NCBI RefSeq assembly: GCF_049341065.1
Contig: NZ_JBMPIX010000022.1
Coordinates: 6,145 to 70,144, forward strand
Reading direction: 5' to 3'
DNA: 64,000 nt
Origin: Pacificoceanicola sp049341065
Lineage (GTDB): Bacteria > Pseudomonadota > Alphaproteobacteria > Rhodobacterales > Rhodobacteraceae
Shown here: positions 53,301 through 60,377 of the stretch, piece after piece
How positions within the stretch are numbered: position 1 is the first letter of the stretch
Layout of the letters: every line of letters starts with the position of its first letter
Made by a program: the position numbers and the translations under genes
Notes under the pieces: generated by a model
What the model was told of the DNA's origin: nothing
Database searches by the model: none
Seen by the model: the letters and a program-made list of their open reading frames with translations, nothing else

Positions 53301-53766
53301 TCAAGTCCTCTTCAACATGCCAAGACCAGGCCAAAGCACGCGGAAACAAAAACTCACGTGCAAAGAGGTCCATTTGGACCTCCTCGCGCGCACGATTGCT
53401 GTAGTCGACCACACGGTCCGCCCCCACCGATGACGGATCTGCAGAGCGCGCGGGGTCGATCTCCATGGTTGGCGGAATGTCCACTTCACCGCCAAACTCG
53501 TGGTGTCCAATCTCATGTGCGACCAAAAATGCATCGAGAAACGCGTTCCCGGTGTCTTCATGCAGAATAGTTGCGGACGTTTCCTGAAGAACAGCCCGCC
53601 CGCCTTTGAGTTGCGGATGACCTGCAGGGCGTTTCCGGACTTCCAGATCGCGTCGTTTGGCCTCACAAAGCGCAAACTCATAGGGGCGGTTTGGGTCGCC
53701 ACCTTTGTCTCGACACTGCGCGTGAAGGTCAGCCGCGCACGCTCTTATGGTTTCAATCCGATCCAT
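50353..53766 (-). CDS. ImmA/IrrE protease-UvrD helicase-Cas4-like nuclease fusion
   Basis: A 1137-residue three-part protein. Residues 1-180: ImmA/IrrE metallopeptidase with the zinc motif H84-E-I-G-H88 and the downstream EEVQMDLFAREFLFP helix. Residues 195-850: UvrD-type helicase with AGPGTGKTQTL (216-226), LTFSNKAAGEMTD, DEYQDVNRASV, VVGDAKQSIYRFRGA, LSTNYRSS and MTIHGSKGLEF. Residues from about 905: Cas4/AddB-like nuclease, with FDKCPRRFFFAH and the C-terminal CARCPYFFIC (C1108, C1111, C1117) that with the first cysteine would bind a 4Fe-4S cluster. The frame overlaps the 182-residue gene by 14 bases. I infer DNA-end processing coupled to regulated proteolysis. Confidence 0.9.
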   Translation of the reverse strand: MDRIETIRACAADLHAQCRDKGGDPNRPYEFALCEAKRRDLEVRKRPAGHPQLKGGRAVLQETSATILHEDTGNAFLDAFLVAHEIGHHEFGGEVDIPPTMEIDPARSADPSSVGADRVVDYSNRAREEVQMDLFAREFLFPRALAWSWHVEEDLSAEEISKRLGAPYPMVAVQLFDALLLPPIEPDKDTVSPPKPLNEEQKRAAEHDGKALLLKAGPGTGKTQTLVGRLSVLKSRRVEPESILLLTFSNKAAGEMTDRAMLAWPEAAGSAWIGTFHSFGLDLLRRFHDRANLPQDPRLIDATEAITLLEDEFPRLRLTHFNDLWDPTDNLRSILSAISRAKDEVVDQHRYRVLAQRMVDVAETEEDQIAAEKCLEIASVYDLYEQLKLERGAVDFGDLVARPTALVESDEAVRKDLQDRYEHVLVDEYQDVNRASVRFLRALKPDGGNLWVVGDAKQSIYRFRGASSYNIDRFETDDFPGGTSMQLSTNYRSSQEICDAFSTFAKIRMEATSFQAHAFKGNNGAAPSFLSVESKDHEVDEIAARITAARADMGSFRDQAVICKGNARLAEIAAGLEARGIPVLFLGPLFDRPEIKEALSLLSLVVDPRAMGLTCVASMRSFQMPIEDIALAIEAIRDTKKPLPLNWRTILDAADGLSESSQASAKALIDAFDGIEPTATAWQVITKIYLDRTRLAADIAKQARNGNANPALAFWQFQNFLRSALPEKSGYPVRDLLEHIRRLVILSDERDLRDLPSAAQSIDAVRLMTIHGSKGLEFKVLHLPSLTSGSIPRSAKQSRGLPPPDGMIEGPMFRGGEAIDAGHDEEQRCLFFVALSRAEDGLFLYAPSKKSNGYRQSRSSFVDDISGQLSIQEPISAVRDVVGEAERFTLQVDGVARMSPSQLATFDKCPRRFFFAHVLQVGGRRMESAPMRMHNAVQAVVDELTARPAEMPDETELRTIIEAAWVAHGPTEHGYAAEYRQISDDLLQFFFQLRRSETRKVPQSLSLRFEDAEIVVSAHEEIETGHATVFRRIRTGRKTSTALDALDAAAFQIAAEGRGEAEFVYLTGGDRDRLNMSEGKISTRKKKIADAAISIIEGRFPPNRSDRCARCPYFFICNPPPSGTLRKKIGSSLPDSS

Positions 53767-54301
53767 CGTCCGCGAGCAACGTCTTTAACGCGCCCCGCTC
53801 CTCCTCGGTCAAATCAGCATGTTCGACATAGGTCTCGAACCCGATAGGCGCCTCATTACCTGGTTTCCCATCGGACTTCATCGCAACTGCCTGCCCATCT
53901 CCTTGCTGCATGCCGCTGATCACATCCTGAATGTGAACATCGAGCTTTTTTGCCAGCGCCTTCAACAGCCCCATTGGCATCGAAGCAAGATGTACGATGT
54001 CGGCGTTCAGACCGGTAAAAAAGCCTCGGGGAAGGCCAAGGTCACGCGCGAATTCTCGTACACCGCTGCCAAACAGTGTTTGCCGGACATGTTGGACGCG
54101 CAGGACCTCCGCGCTCATGGCCTTGGACTCAAGCGGAAGGCTCGCCTCTGCAACCTCCAGATCGTTCATGGAAAGTTCGTTGAACAGCGCGAGGAGGTCT
54201 TGGGTGTATTCCGGATATCGTTGGAGATACGCTTTCAGCGTTTCAGGTGACAACTCCTCTTCGATTGTGAAGTCGTTTAGAACATCATCTCTATTTGCCA
54301 T
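53753..54301 (-). CDS. Unknown regulator-like protein of the ubiquitin-like operon
   Basis: A 182-residue protein. It has an acidic N-terminus (TIEEELSPETLKAYLQRYPE) and a middle region REFARDLGLPRGFFTGLNAD, which resembles a helix-turn-helix, followed by LLKALAKKLDVHIQDVISGM. A flexible segment leads to an acidic C-terminus (LTEEERGALKTLLADDGSD). It overlaps both neighbours (11 and 14 bases). ImmA/IrrE proteases usually cut a partner HTH repressor or anti-sigma factor encoded next to them; this protein is in that position. No family recognised. Confidence 0.65.
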   Translation of the reverse strand: MANRDDVLNDFTIEEELSPETLKAYLQRYPEYTQDLLALFNELSMNDLEVAEASLPLESKAMSAEVLRVQHVRQTLFGSGVREFARDLGLPRGFFTGLNADIVHLASMPMGLLKALAKKLDVHIQDVISGMQQGDGQAVAMKSDGKPGNEAPIGFETYVEHADLTEEERGALKTLLADDGSD

Positions 54302-55094
54302 TATCTACCTCCAGCGCCAGTGCTTGCCGGATCTTCGCAAAGGCTCGATCGCGCCGGTTGCGTACAGTCTTCTCCACGCAGCCCAGAAGCTCTGTCATCG
54401 AGCGTTCGCGATCTTTGTTCGTTTCAATTGGAATGTCTGCGAGCATCAAATCAATCACCTCTCGTTCGTCTGTCGGTAAAGCGTTAATCGCACGGCGCAC
54501 ATGAATCCGGTAATCAAGATCGTCCTCAGCTGTGAGGTCACCCTTTTTATAGCGTTCTAGTGCCGCTTCGACGACGGCACGCACTTCGCCAGTGACCGCG
54601 TCCTCGACGTCCTCACTTGCGTTTTCCCGACGGTTCACCTTGCGGAGCTTCGTGATGTGCGCCGACCGCACCGCTTTGTCGAAGACGACCTCGTAGATAT
54701 CGAGTTGCTCGTCATAGTTCTGCCTATCGGTGAACATCATCTCGGTGACATGATCTACCGTCGCGTCACGGATTTCAGCGAGGCGCGCATCTTCATGGAT
54801 TTTGTCGCCAACTTGGCGGCTTGCTCGTGGGCACGCCGCTTCGACCCGATCGCGCAATATATCGTAGAGCCGAATGAACCGACCGTCCGCGTTGTCTGAT
54901 TTTGTCTGGCGCAAATAGAACATGAGAACTTCTGAAGGCACATATTGACTATGTCGCCGGTCTCTTATGGCTGCGCTGTCCATTAATTCCTCGAACGACC
55001 ATGTGAGGCTCATTTCAATATATTCGATGATCAGCGGGCGTCTGGTATAGAATTCGCCGCTGATTTTACGTTTTCTTAGTGGCTCAATACTCAT
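54291..55094 (-). CDS. Sigma-70 region 4-like protein, first gene of the operon
   Basis: A 267-residue protein. The C-terminal 65 residues look like sigma region 4: INALPTDEREVIDLMLADIP, then MTELLGCVEKTVRNRRDRAFAKI, a helix-turn-helix of the ECF type. The N-terminal part is helical and basic, with no recognisable region 2, so it may be a divergent ECF factor or a sigma-like regulator. It starts at ATG 55094 with a weak ribosome site. A 19-base palindrome lies 63 bases upstream. Confidence 0.7.
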   Translation of the reverse strand: MSIEPLRKRKISGEFYTRRPLIIEYIEMSLTWSFEELMDSAAIRDRRHSQYVPSEVLMFYLRQTKSDNADGRFIRLYDILRDRVEAACPRASRQVGDKIHEDARLAEIRDATVDHVTEMMFTDRQNYDEQLDIYEVVFDKAVRSAHITKLRKVNRRENASEDVEDAVTGEVRAVVEAALERYKKGDLTAEDDLDYRIHVRRAINALPTDEREVIDLMLADIPIETNKDRERSMTELLGCVEKTVRNRRDRAFAKIRQALALEVDNGK

Positions 55095-55619
55095 TCAGAT
55101 ACACTTTTGATCGTTGCTTAGCGCACCACTACCATGAGGCGAACCTAAGCGGCAAATGCTCAACTGAGTCGAGCACACATTTGATATGCGTCTACGCGAG
55201 AATGATTGACGTACCATGTTCGCAAGTCGAAAGGCCAGTTTGACTGGTCACACCGCAGCATTGCAAGCAGTCATTAAATGGCAGTGATGGGAAGGCAGTT
55301 TATCCCATTAGATCAAAATCCCTGCGTTGTGTAAATTTGGCCAACACTAAGTTTTGCGAGCGCAACGAATCGCGGCAATAGGGGCTTCAAACGCAGCATG
55401 GCAATCGGCTGCCGGATGTTTCCTTAGGGTCGGACACTCGATCATCCTGACGTTGTGGCAGTCGCATGCGACTGACACTTTTGCGGTTTCAAGGCGTTTG
55501 GCCCTGCGCCTTCGACGGTCCGCTTTTCCGGATATCTCACCGGTACCGTGCGAGAGCGCAGCGACGCAGCAGGAGGCGCACTTGCGCCCCCGCGGGAGCC
55601 TGCCGAGGTAACCGTGGGC
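55095..55619. other. Upstream region of the ubiquitin-like operon
   Basis: About 525 bases without a supported gene. The right part holds GC-rich hairpin CCGTGGGC/GCCCACGG (55612-55631) at the end of the small gene; the left part holds the operon promoter region with the palindrome at 55157. Short frames here have no support. Confidence 0.4.
55157..55175 (-). promoter_or_regulatory. Palindromic operator candidate of the ubiquitin-like operon
   Basis: TGCTCAACTGAGTCGAGCA: arms of nine bases matching at eight positions around a single central base, 63 bases upstream of ATG 55094. This is the kind of site an HTH regulator or sigma-linked repressor would bind. Confidence 0.5.
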
Positions 55620-55784
55620 CTAAGCCCACGGGTCAATCTCAACCAGCACCTGAACCTCGTCGCCGTCGATTTCATCGGCGGGGACGGCGCCGAAGGATCC
55701 ATCCCCTGCCTGGAAGACGACGATCGAGACCATGAGCGTGGCGGCGAGGGAGGCGGCGAAGGCGTGTGCATCTTTGCGGGACAT
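55620..55784 (-). CDS. Small exported or membrane protein (54 residues)
   Basis: A 54-residue protein from ATG 55784 with AGGAG eight bases upstream. N-terminal MSRKDAHAFAASLAATLMVSIVVF is one hydrophobic segment (split here over residues 1-24); the rest is acidic (GAVPADEIDGDEVQVLVEI). Longer frames through this region have no ribosome site. Function unknown. A hairpin spans the stop codon. Confidence 0.55.
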   Translation of the reverse strand: MSRKDAHAFAASLAATLMVSIVVFQAGDGSFGAVPADEIDGDEVQVLVEIDPWA

Positions 55785-55810
55785 CTGTTTGGCTCCTGTC
55801 TTGGAGGCGA

Positions 55811-55993
55811 GGGACCATCCCCCGCGCGACAGGACCTCGAAGGCCCGAATACTGGCTGACATCACCGGGTGCGTTCGGACTTGCTCCGAATCCGGCCGGC
55901 GGCACGGGCTTGCCCGTAGTCCGACCCCTCGTGGGTTGATCTCGAAGACGGGATTCGGGGCAAGGAAGGGAATGGCGAGCGGGGGATGGTCCC
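55811..55993. repeat. Long-range inverted repeat with 15-base perfect arms
   Basis: GGGACCATCCCCCGC at 55811-55825 and its exact complement at 55979-55993, separated by 153 bases of GC-rich sequence without a gene. It lies in the leader of the 54-residue gene, like the nested palindrome beside the DUF2493 gene. Confidence 0.65.
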
Positions 55994-56130
55994 CTGCCGA
56001 CTGGAGCCGGTTGTCCTGCTGATGCTTTTGCCTCCAGCCTCCCGGCCAAGCTCTTGGTTGAAGACATCCTTCCTTGGGGAGGGTTCCTTTGGCGCCCCGC
56101 GACATCGCGGGACAACGTTGTGATGGTTGA

Positions 56131-56155
56131 GAGGCCCGCGCTTGGGCGGGCCCCT
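56131..56155 (-). terminator. Hairpin after the 157-residue gene
   Basis: GGCCCGC (56133-56139) and GCGGGCC (56146-56152) form a seven-base stem with a six-base loop 18 bases past the stop at 56171. A T-rich tail is short, so it may be a weak terminator. Confidence 0.45.
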
Positions 56156-56170
56156 CGGTTTCAGTTGGGC

Positions 56171-56644
56171 TCAGGCGGCCAGGTCTGCGCCCCCTGCCCT
56201 TTCGCTATTTTCATCGCCGACGATTTCAAGTCGCGCATTGCGGTATCCTTCCTTGGCGATCCAGAGCTCGGCCGCGGTGATGGACACCGCCAGATGCAGC
56301 AGCTCCGTGTTGCCGCCGAAGTCGAGGAGCACACGTACCTGCCCGGGCTTCGGTACCTCGGCCACCTCGAAGACGAGGGTGCTGTCGGCCGAATGGCTGC
56401 GCATGATGGTGACCAGTATGACCCCGTCAGAGGAGAAGTTGCCCTCATGCAGCGTGAAGGAGGCTGGAGCGGTCCAGGTCGGATAGGCCCGGGGCGGCTC
56501 CTTCTTCACGAGACGGCCGACGCCGTTCGAGCGCTCCCAGGCCGCCAGCTTCTTGGTGAAGCGTGCCGGTGGCTTGGGGCTGCCGTCGGTGTAGCGGATC
56601 AGCGCCCCGAGGGGGGCGGTGTCGATGATGGTTGTTGCAGACAT
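56171..56644 (-). CDS. Plasmid hypothetical protein (157 residues)
   Basis: A 157-residue cytoplasmic protein: LGALIRYTDGSPKPPARFTK at the N-terminus, FEVAEVPKPGQVRVLLDFGG in the middle and an acidic tail. It has GAGGA just upstream of ATG 56644. Similar plasmid proteins lack a known role. The promoter region upstream carries the small palindrome TGCGA/TCGCA. Confidence 0.65.
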   Translation of the reverse strand: MSATTIIDTAPLGALIRYTDGSPKPPARFTKKLAAWERSNGVGRLVKKEPPRAYPTWTAPASFTLHEGNFSSDGVILVTIMRSHSADSTLVFEVAEVPKPGQVRVLLDFGGNTELLHLAVSITAAELWIAKEGYRNARLEIVGDENSERAGGADLAA

Positions 56645-56743
56645 GATTCCTCATTCTGAATGCGAGTAATCGCACTCATCTTATTGATATTGTTACGTTA
56701 TAGGGTGATTGGGGGCGGAATACCCGCCCCCTGCTGGATTTCG

Positions 56744-58927
56744 TTACTCGGCAGCCAGCATCGACACGCCTTCAGCAGGCAGGTCATCCGTCAGGAACGC
56801 GGGAAGGTCAGCTTCACTGACGCTGTCGGCCACTTCGGCATCGACATCCGCCCCCTGCCCTTCGGCACAGTCCTCACCGTCCAGCGCCACGAGATCGTTC
56901 CGGCGCAGGGCCTCGGGCAACCAACCGCTGCCCTTCAGCAAGCGCTCGGCCTCACTGGCCATCTCGCCCTTCTTCAGGTGATCGAGGAGCTGGGCAGTCC
57001 CCTCCCCTTTCGCCTCGCGCACGGCCTCGAGGATGCGGGCCTTGGGCACGCGGTTGAGATAGGTGTCGACCGTCGGCTCCCATCCCGCCTCGACCATGTC
57101 GAGACCTGTCGCGCGCGCCACGAGATCGGAATGCGCCATCCGCCGGGTCAGACCGCCTGCGGAGATGCCTGCCCCGTAAGGGTTCACCTTCTCATGCAGC
57201 GCGTTGACGCCGAAGCTGAGGCAATGCGCCAGCAAGGCCAACCGACTGCCCTGATCGAGGACCGTCAGATAGTCCCAGAGTGCCGCATCATCGCCAAGCG
57301 GCAGATCGGCTTCCCATTCCGCATGACGCTCGTCGACGAGCTTGGCCACTACGCTGTCCTTCAGATCGGGCGCTTGCGCTGACATATAGACCTGACGCAC
57401 GGATACCTCGAGACAGCTGCCCGAAGCAGATGAGGTGCGGAAGGTGTCCGTCACCAGCTTCAGAAGCAGCAGCGTCAGCGCGACATCCGGCGAGCGCCCG
57501 ATCGCTTCACGTAGCGCAAGCGTCCGATGGGCCGTCAACTCCATGACCAACCGCTCGGGCAGTGGCTTCAGCGCTCCGTCATCCTCATCCTCCGGCAGAT
57601 CGCCGCCAATCGGCTGGCCACCCGACATGATGACGGTTCCGGCATGAGCGGCACTGTCATAGCCATCGGTGAGATCACGATCATCCCCCTGCCCCGCCAC
57701 CGCAGGATCAGCACCATCCTGGACCGCGGTCTCGTCAACGGGCTCATCCTCTGGGCGCACATAGCCGCGATAAACTGCCAGCGCGCCGTAGCGGTCGAGC
57801 GTGACGAACGCCCCTGCCCGTCCGATTTCCAAGGGATCGAAGATCAATGGCCGGGTCTCGATCTTTTCCATCTCCGCTTCCAAAACGCCAAGCCGCGTGT
57901 CGATCTCGTCGGGGATGTCATCCTGATCCGCGTATTCCTCCTCGAGCGCTCGGTACTCGACGAGCAGCTTGGCATGGGCCGCACCTTCGTCATCCGTCAT
58001 CGGTGCCGGATCACCAGACAGAGACCGCAGCCCGTGGCTGTAGCCGTAGGGCAGGTCGAGTGCGACCTCGATCCACTTCCAGCCCTCAACCGCAACCGTC
58101 TCAGCCTCGGCCTGGAGTTTTTCCGTCACCAGCCGATCGAGCAGGGCAGGGTCTTCGAGCCAGCCACCGTCATCGCCCTGGAAGAGGTCATGCAACATCG
58201 TGCCGCCCGCCGCTTCATAGGCCTCAACACCCACAAAGACCGCGCGCCGGTCGGACGCCCGGACCGAGGTCTCGGTCAGCATGCGCCGAATCTGGAATGG
58301 CTCCTTGTTCCAGGAAGAATGGATCACATCCCAGACCTGAACCTGACGCGCGTGATCAGGGTTCACGGTGAAGGCCATGAGCTGCTCCAGCGTCATGCCA
58401 TCCTCGGCATAGATCTCAAGCAGGGCAGGGGCGACGGAAGCGAGTTTCAAGCGCTGCTTCACGACCTGCGGCGTCACGAAGAAGGCCGCAGCAATCTCTG
58501 CGTCGCTCTGGCCCTTGTCCCGCAGCGCCACAAACGCGCGGAATTGATCGAGCGGGTGCAGGGCGACGCGCTGCATGTTTTCTGCAAGGGAATCGTCCTC
58601 GGCCAGGATGTCGGACGCAGCATCGCGCACGATGCAAGGAATGGGCGTCGTCTTCGCCAACCGCTTTTGCTTCACCAGCAAGGACAATGCCTGGAACCGG
58701 CGGCCCCCGGCCGGTATCTCGAATTTGCCGGTCTCGGTACCATCGTTAGCCAAAACGGGCCGCACGCTCAGGCTCTGCAAGAGGCCGCGGCGGCCAATGT
58801 CTTCGGCCAGTTCCTCGACGGACACGCCAGCCTTGATGCGCCGCACATTGGACTGGCTCAGCACCAGCTTGTCGAAAGGGATATCCCGTGAAGGGGACAG
58901 GGTGATTTTCTGGACAGCTTTCGTCAT
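56744..58927 (-). CDS. Large ParB/Spo0J-like plasmid protein
   Basis: A 727-residue protein. The N-terminus is a ParB domain: IPFDKLVLSQSNVRRI, LAEDIGRRGLLQSLSVRPV, FEIPAGGRRFQALSLLV and the following SLAENMQRVALHPLDQFRAF; then the HTH with SDAEIAAAFFVTPQVVKQRL. The long C-terminus is helical and acidic and not shared with partition ParB. ATG 58927 has GGAGA upstream. Such large ParB-like proteins are conserved on Rhodobacterales and Rhizobiales plasmids, separate from RepB. A class 1 leader box and a parS palindrome lie directly upstream. Confidence 0.88.
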   Translation of the reverse strand: MTKAVQKITLSPSRDIPFDKLVLSQSNVRRIKAGVSVEELAEDIGRRGLLQSLSVRPVLANDGTETGKFEIPAGGRRFQALSLLVKQKRLAKTTPIPCIVRDAASDILAEDDSLAENMQRVALHPLDQFRAFVALRDKGQSDAEIAAAFFVTPQVVKQRLKLASVAPALLEIYAEDGMTLEQLMAFTVNPDHARQVQVWDVIHSSWNKEPFQIRRMLTETSVRASDRRAVFVGVEAYEAAGGTMLHDLFQGDDGGWLEDPALLDRLVTEKLQAEAETVAVEGWKWIEVALDLPYGYSHGLRSLSGDPAPMTDDEGAAHAKLLVEYRALEEEYADQDDIPDEIDTRLGVLEAEMEKIETRPLIFDPLEIGRAGAFVTLDRYGALAVYRGYVRPEDEPVDETAVQDGADPAVAGQGDDRDLTDGYDSAAHAGTVIMSGGQPIGGDLPEDEDDGALKPLPERLVMELTAHRTLALREAIGRSPDVALTLLLLKLVTDTFRTSSASGSCLEVSVRQVYMSAQAPDLKDSVVAKLVDERHAEWEADLPLGDDAALWDYLTVLDQGSRLALLAHCLSFGVNALHEKVNPYGAGISAGGLTRRMAHSDLVARATGLDMVEAGWEPTVDTYLNRVPKARILEAVREAKGEGTAQLLDHLKKGEMASEAERLLKGSGWLPEALRRNDLVALDGEDCAEGQGADVDAEVADSVSEADLPAFLTDDLPAEGVSMLAAE

Positions 58928-58945
58928 CAGATATTCTCCACGACG

Positions 58946-58966
58946 GGCGCCGGAAGCCACTCTCCC
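58946..58966 (-). promoter_or_regulatory. Shared leader box, class 1 (upstream of ParB-like gene)
   Basis: On the minus strand GGGAGAGTGGCTTCCGGCGC, 19 bases from ATG 58927, the best-preserved of three copies (43107, 44997, 58946). Confidence 0.5.
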
Positions 58967-59018
58967 GATCTCACTTCCCGTCACCCTCAAACCAACACTC
59001 CTTTCCCTCTCGCGGTTG

Positions 59019-59038
59019 TTCTTGACCGCGGTCAAGAA
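59019..59038. promoter_or_regulatory. parS-like palindrome 1
   Basis: TTCTTGACCGCGGTCAAGAA is a perfect 20-base palindrome two bases beyond the repC stop and 92 bases upstream of the ParB-like gene. The core TCTTGACCGCGGTCAAGA recurs at 60350 and 60391. Binding site of RepB and possibly also of the ParB-like protein. Confidence 0.8.
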
Positions 59039-59040
59039 GT

Positions 59041-60174
59041 TCATGTGGGAGCAAGTTGTGTGCGTAGGATCCTTTCGAAATAGGCGCCAGGGTGTTTGAT
59101 CGTGTCTGCTCTTGCTATCAGGTAGTCGAAGACGAGAAGCAGTTTTCCCGCGCCAGCTTTCTGGATCCCATGCCGCAGTTCGTCTTGGCTTATTCTAAGC
59201 AATCGACCGAGGTCGTATAGAATGCGGGTGAGGGCTTCTCCTGTACGCGGCGGTTCTGGGAAAAATCCCGCAACATGGGTGAAATCTTCCCATGCCATGC
59301 GTGCTGGGTCTCGGTTCATCGTCGGTTTGGTTTTTGCGGTTTGTTCACCGCGATTGACCGTAGAGGGAGCAATCTTTTTAATATCTTTTTTTAAAGACTC
59401 TATGTGCCGGACATTTTGTCCGTTTGTGGCGGGCAGATCGTTGGATTCTGGTGCATAAGGTTGGTGTTCGATAGCTTGTAAATTATCTTCGGAACTAGCT
59501 TTTGCTGCGGCATGGTGTTCACCGTAGCTTGCGTCGGTATCGGCTCCGAGGGCTCTAAGTTCCGAGATAACGCTCAGGACTGCATCAACGGTTAGTGTTG
59601 CTCGACGCAGGACATTTCTGATCATGTTGAGGGTAGAGAGCTTTGCTTCATCGAAGCGTGTCTGTTGGAGTAGCGAAGCACGTAGGGCCAACGCCTCAGC
59701 CTTCAGTGAGCGCAAGCGCTCGCGTTCTTCGGTGAGTTGCAAGGCTTGTGTCGCGAGCGAGCCGTATCTCTGTATCAAGGGTTTCAGGTCGATACCGAAG
59801 GCATCTCTGATAACGCCTCCATACCTCAGCGGAAAGCGTTTGCCATTTGCTGAGTTCTTGCGTTCGATCAGTTCAGCAGCTGAGAGGCGTCCCAGGCTGC
59901 GTCGAAGTGTTCTCTCATCGAGTCCATTGGCGCGCTCTGAGAGAGAAGTGTTCGATGGGAACACGACAGTGAGCGTAAGTCGCTGGCTGTCCTGAATCTC
60001 ACGTTCGTTGCGGGGTAGGAAGCTAATGAGCGCGGTCAGAACGGCGAGGTCATTGGTTGTGAGACCGAGCTCCTTCCTCAGTACGCGAACCGGGCCCAGA
60101 AGCTCGTAGGGGTTAGGGCAGGGCAAAGATGTCCGTTCCGCCAGGGCGGTTGTTGTTTCAGTTGCATGTCTCAT
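59041..60174 (-). CDS. repC: RepC replication initiator
   Basis: A 377-residue RepC protein that initiates replication of repABC plasmids; the origin is normally inside repC. Conserved parts are LPCPNPYELLGPVRVLRKEL, LTTNDLAVLTALISFLP, VFPSNTSLSERANGLDERTL and the winged-helix region up to RFPLRYGGVIRDAFGIDL, with a C-terminal WEDFTHVAGFFP and LLVFDYLIARAD. I start it at ATG 60174; a TTG-started extension to 60246 overlaps the antisense RNA and is unlikely. The gap to repB contains the control RNA. Confidence 0.94.
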   Translation of the reverse strand: MRHATETTTALAERTSLPCPNPYELLGPVRVLRKELGLTTNDLAVLTALISFLPRNEREIQDSQRLTLTVVFPSNTSLSERANGLDERTLRRSLGRLSAAELIERKNSANGKRFPLRYGGVIRDAFGIDLKPLIQRYGSLATQALQLTEERERLRSLKAEALALRASLLQQTRFDEAKLSTLNMIRNVLRRATLTVDAVLSVISELRALGADTDASYGEHHAAAKASSEDNLQAIEHQPYAPESNDLPATNGQNVRHIESLKKDIKKIAPSTVNRGEQTAKTKPTMNRDPARMAWEDFTHVAGFFPEPPRTGEALTRILYDLGRLLRISQDELRHGIQKAGAGKLLLVFDYLIARADTIKHPGAYFERILRTQLAPT

Positions 60175-60217
60175 GGTGTTTCGGAAGAAAAAGCTTCCCC
60201 GTTCACCGCGAGCGGTG

Positions 60218-60246
60218 TTGAAATCGATTCGTTTTGGGGGTATCAA
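60218..60246 (+). promoter_or_regulatory. Promoter of the counter-transcribed RNA
   Basis: A -35 TTGAAA (60218-60223) and -10 TATCAA (60241-60246) with a 17-base spacer, reading against repC in the repB-repC gap. Confidence 0.65.
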
Positions 60247-60252
60247 TCAGGT

Positions 60253-60307
60253 GTCGAGACTGATTGAGGCCCTTCGGAAGCACCGCTTTCGGGGGGTCTT
60301 TCTTTTT
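60253..60307 (+). ncRNA. incA: Counter-transcribed RNA of the repABC replicon
   Basis: A short antisense RNA of about 55 bases predicted from the promoter and the terminator at 60270-60307, encoded between repB and repC on the opposite strand. This is the position and size of the ctRNA that controls repC translation and incompatibility in repABC plasmids. The start is inferred, about seven bases past the -10. Confidence 0.7.
60270..60307 (+). terminator. Rho-independent terminator of the ctRNA
   Basis: A 12-base stem with wobble pairs (CCCTTCGGAAGC with GCTTTCGGGGG), a three-base loop ACC, followed by TCTTTCTTTTT. On the other strand it lies in the repC leader, where it can act as the RNA target. 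Confidence 0.7.
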
Positions 60308-60348
60308 CTAGCCGGTCCTCCTTTCGTTTTCTGCTCGTTGCTTTTGAT

Positions 60349-60368
60349 GTCTTGACCGCGGTCAAGAC
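60349..60368. promoter_or_regulatory. parS-like palindrome 2
   Basis: GTCTTGACCGCGGTCAAGAC, a perfect 20-base palindrome between repB and repC, just outside the ctRNA. Confidence 0.8.
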
Positions 60369-60377
60369 ACGGGGTCG

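Noticed and set aside
39007..55272. Short shared string AGCATTGCAAGCA at 39.0 and 55.26 kb
   Set aside because: Only 13 bases and no common context; likely chance.
57527..58891. 454-residue plus-strand frame opposite the ParB-like gene
   Set aside because: Same reason: composition artefact opposite a conserved gene.
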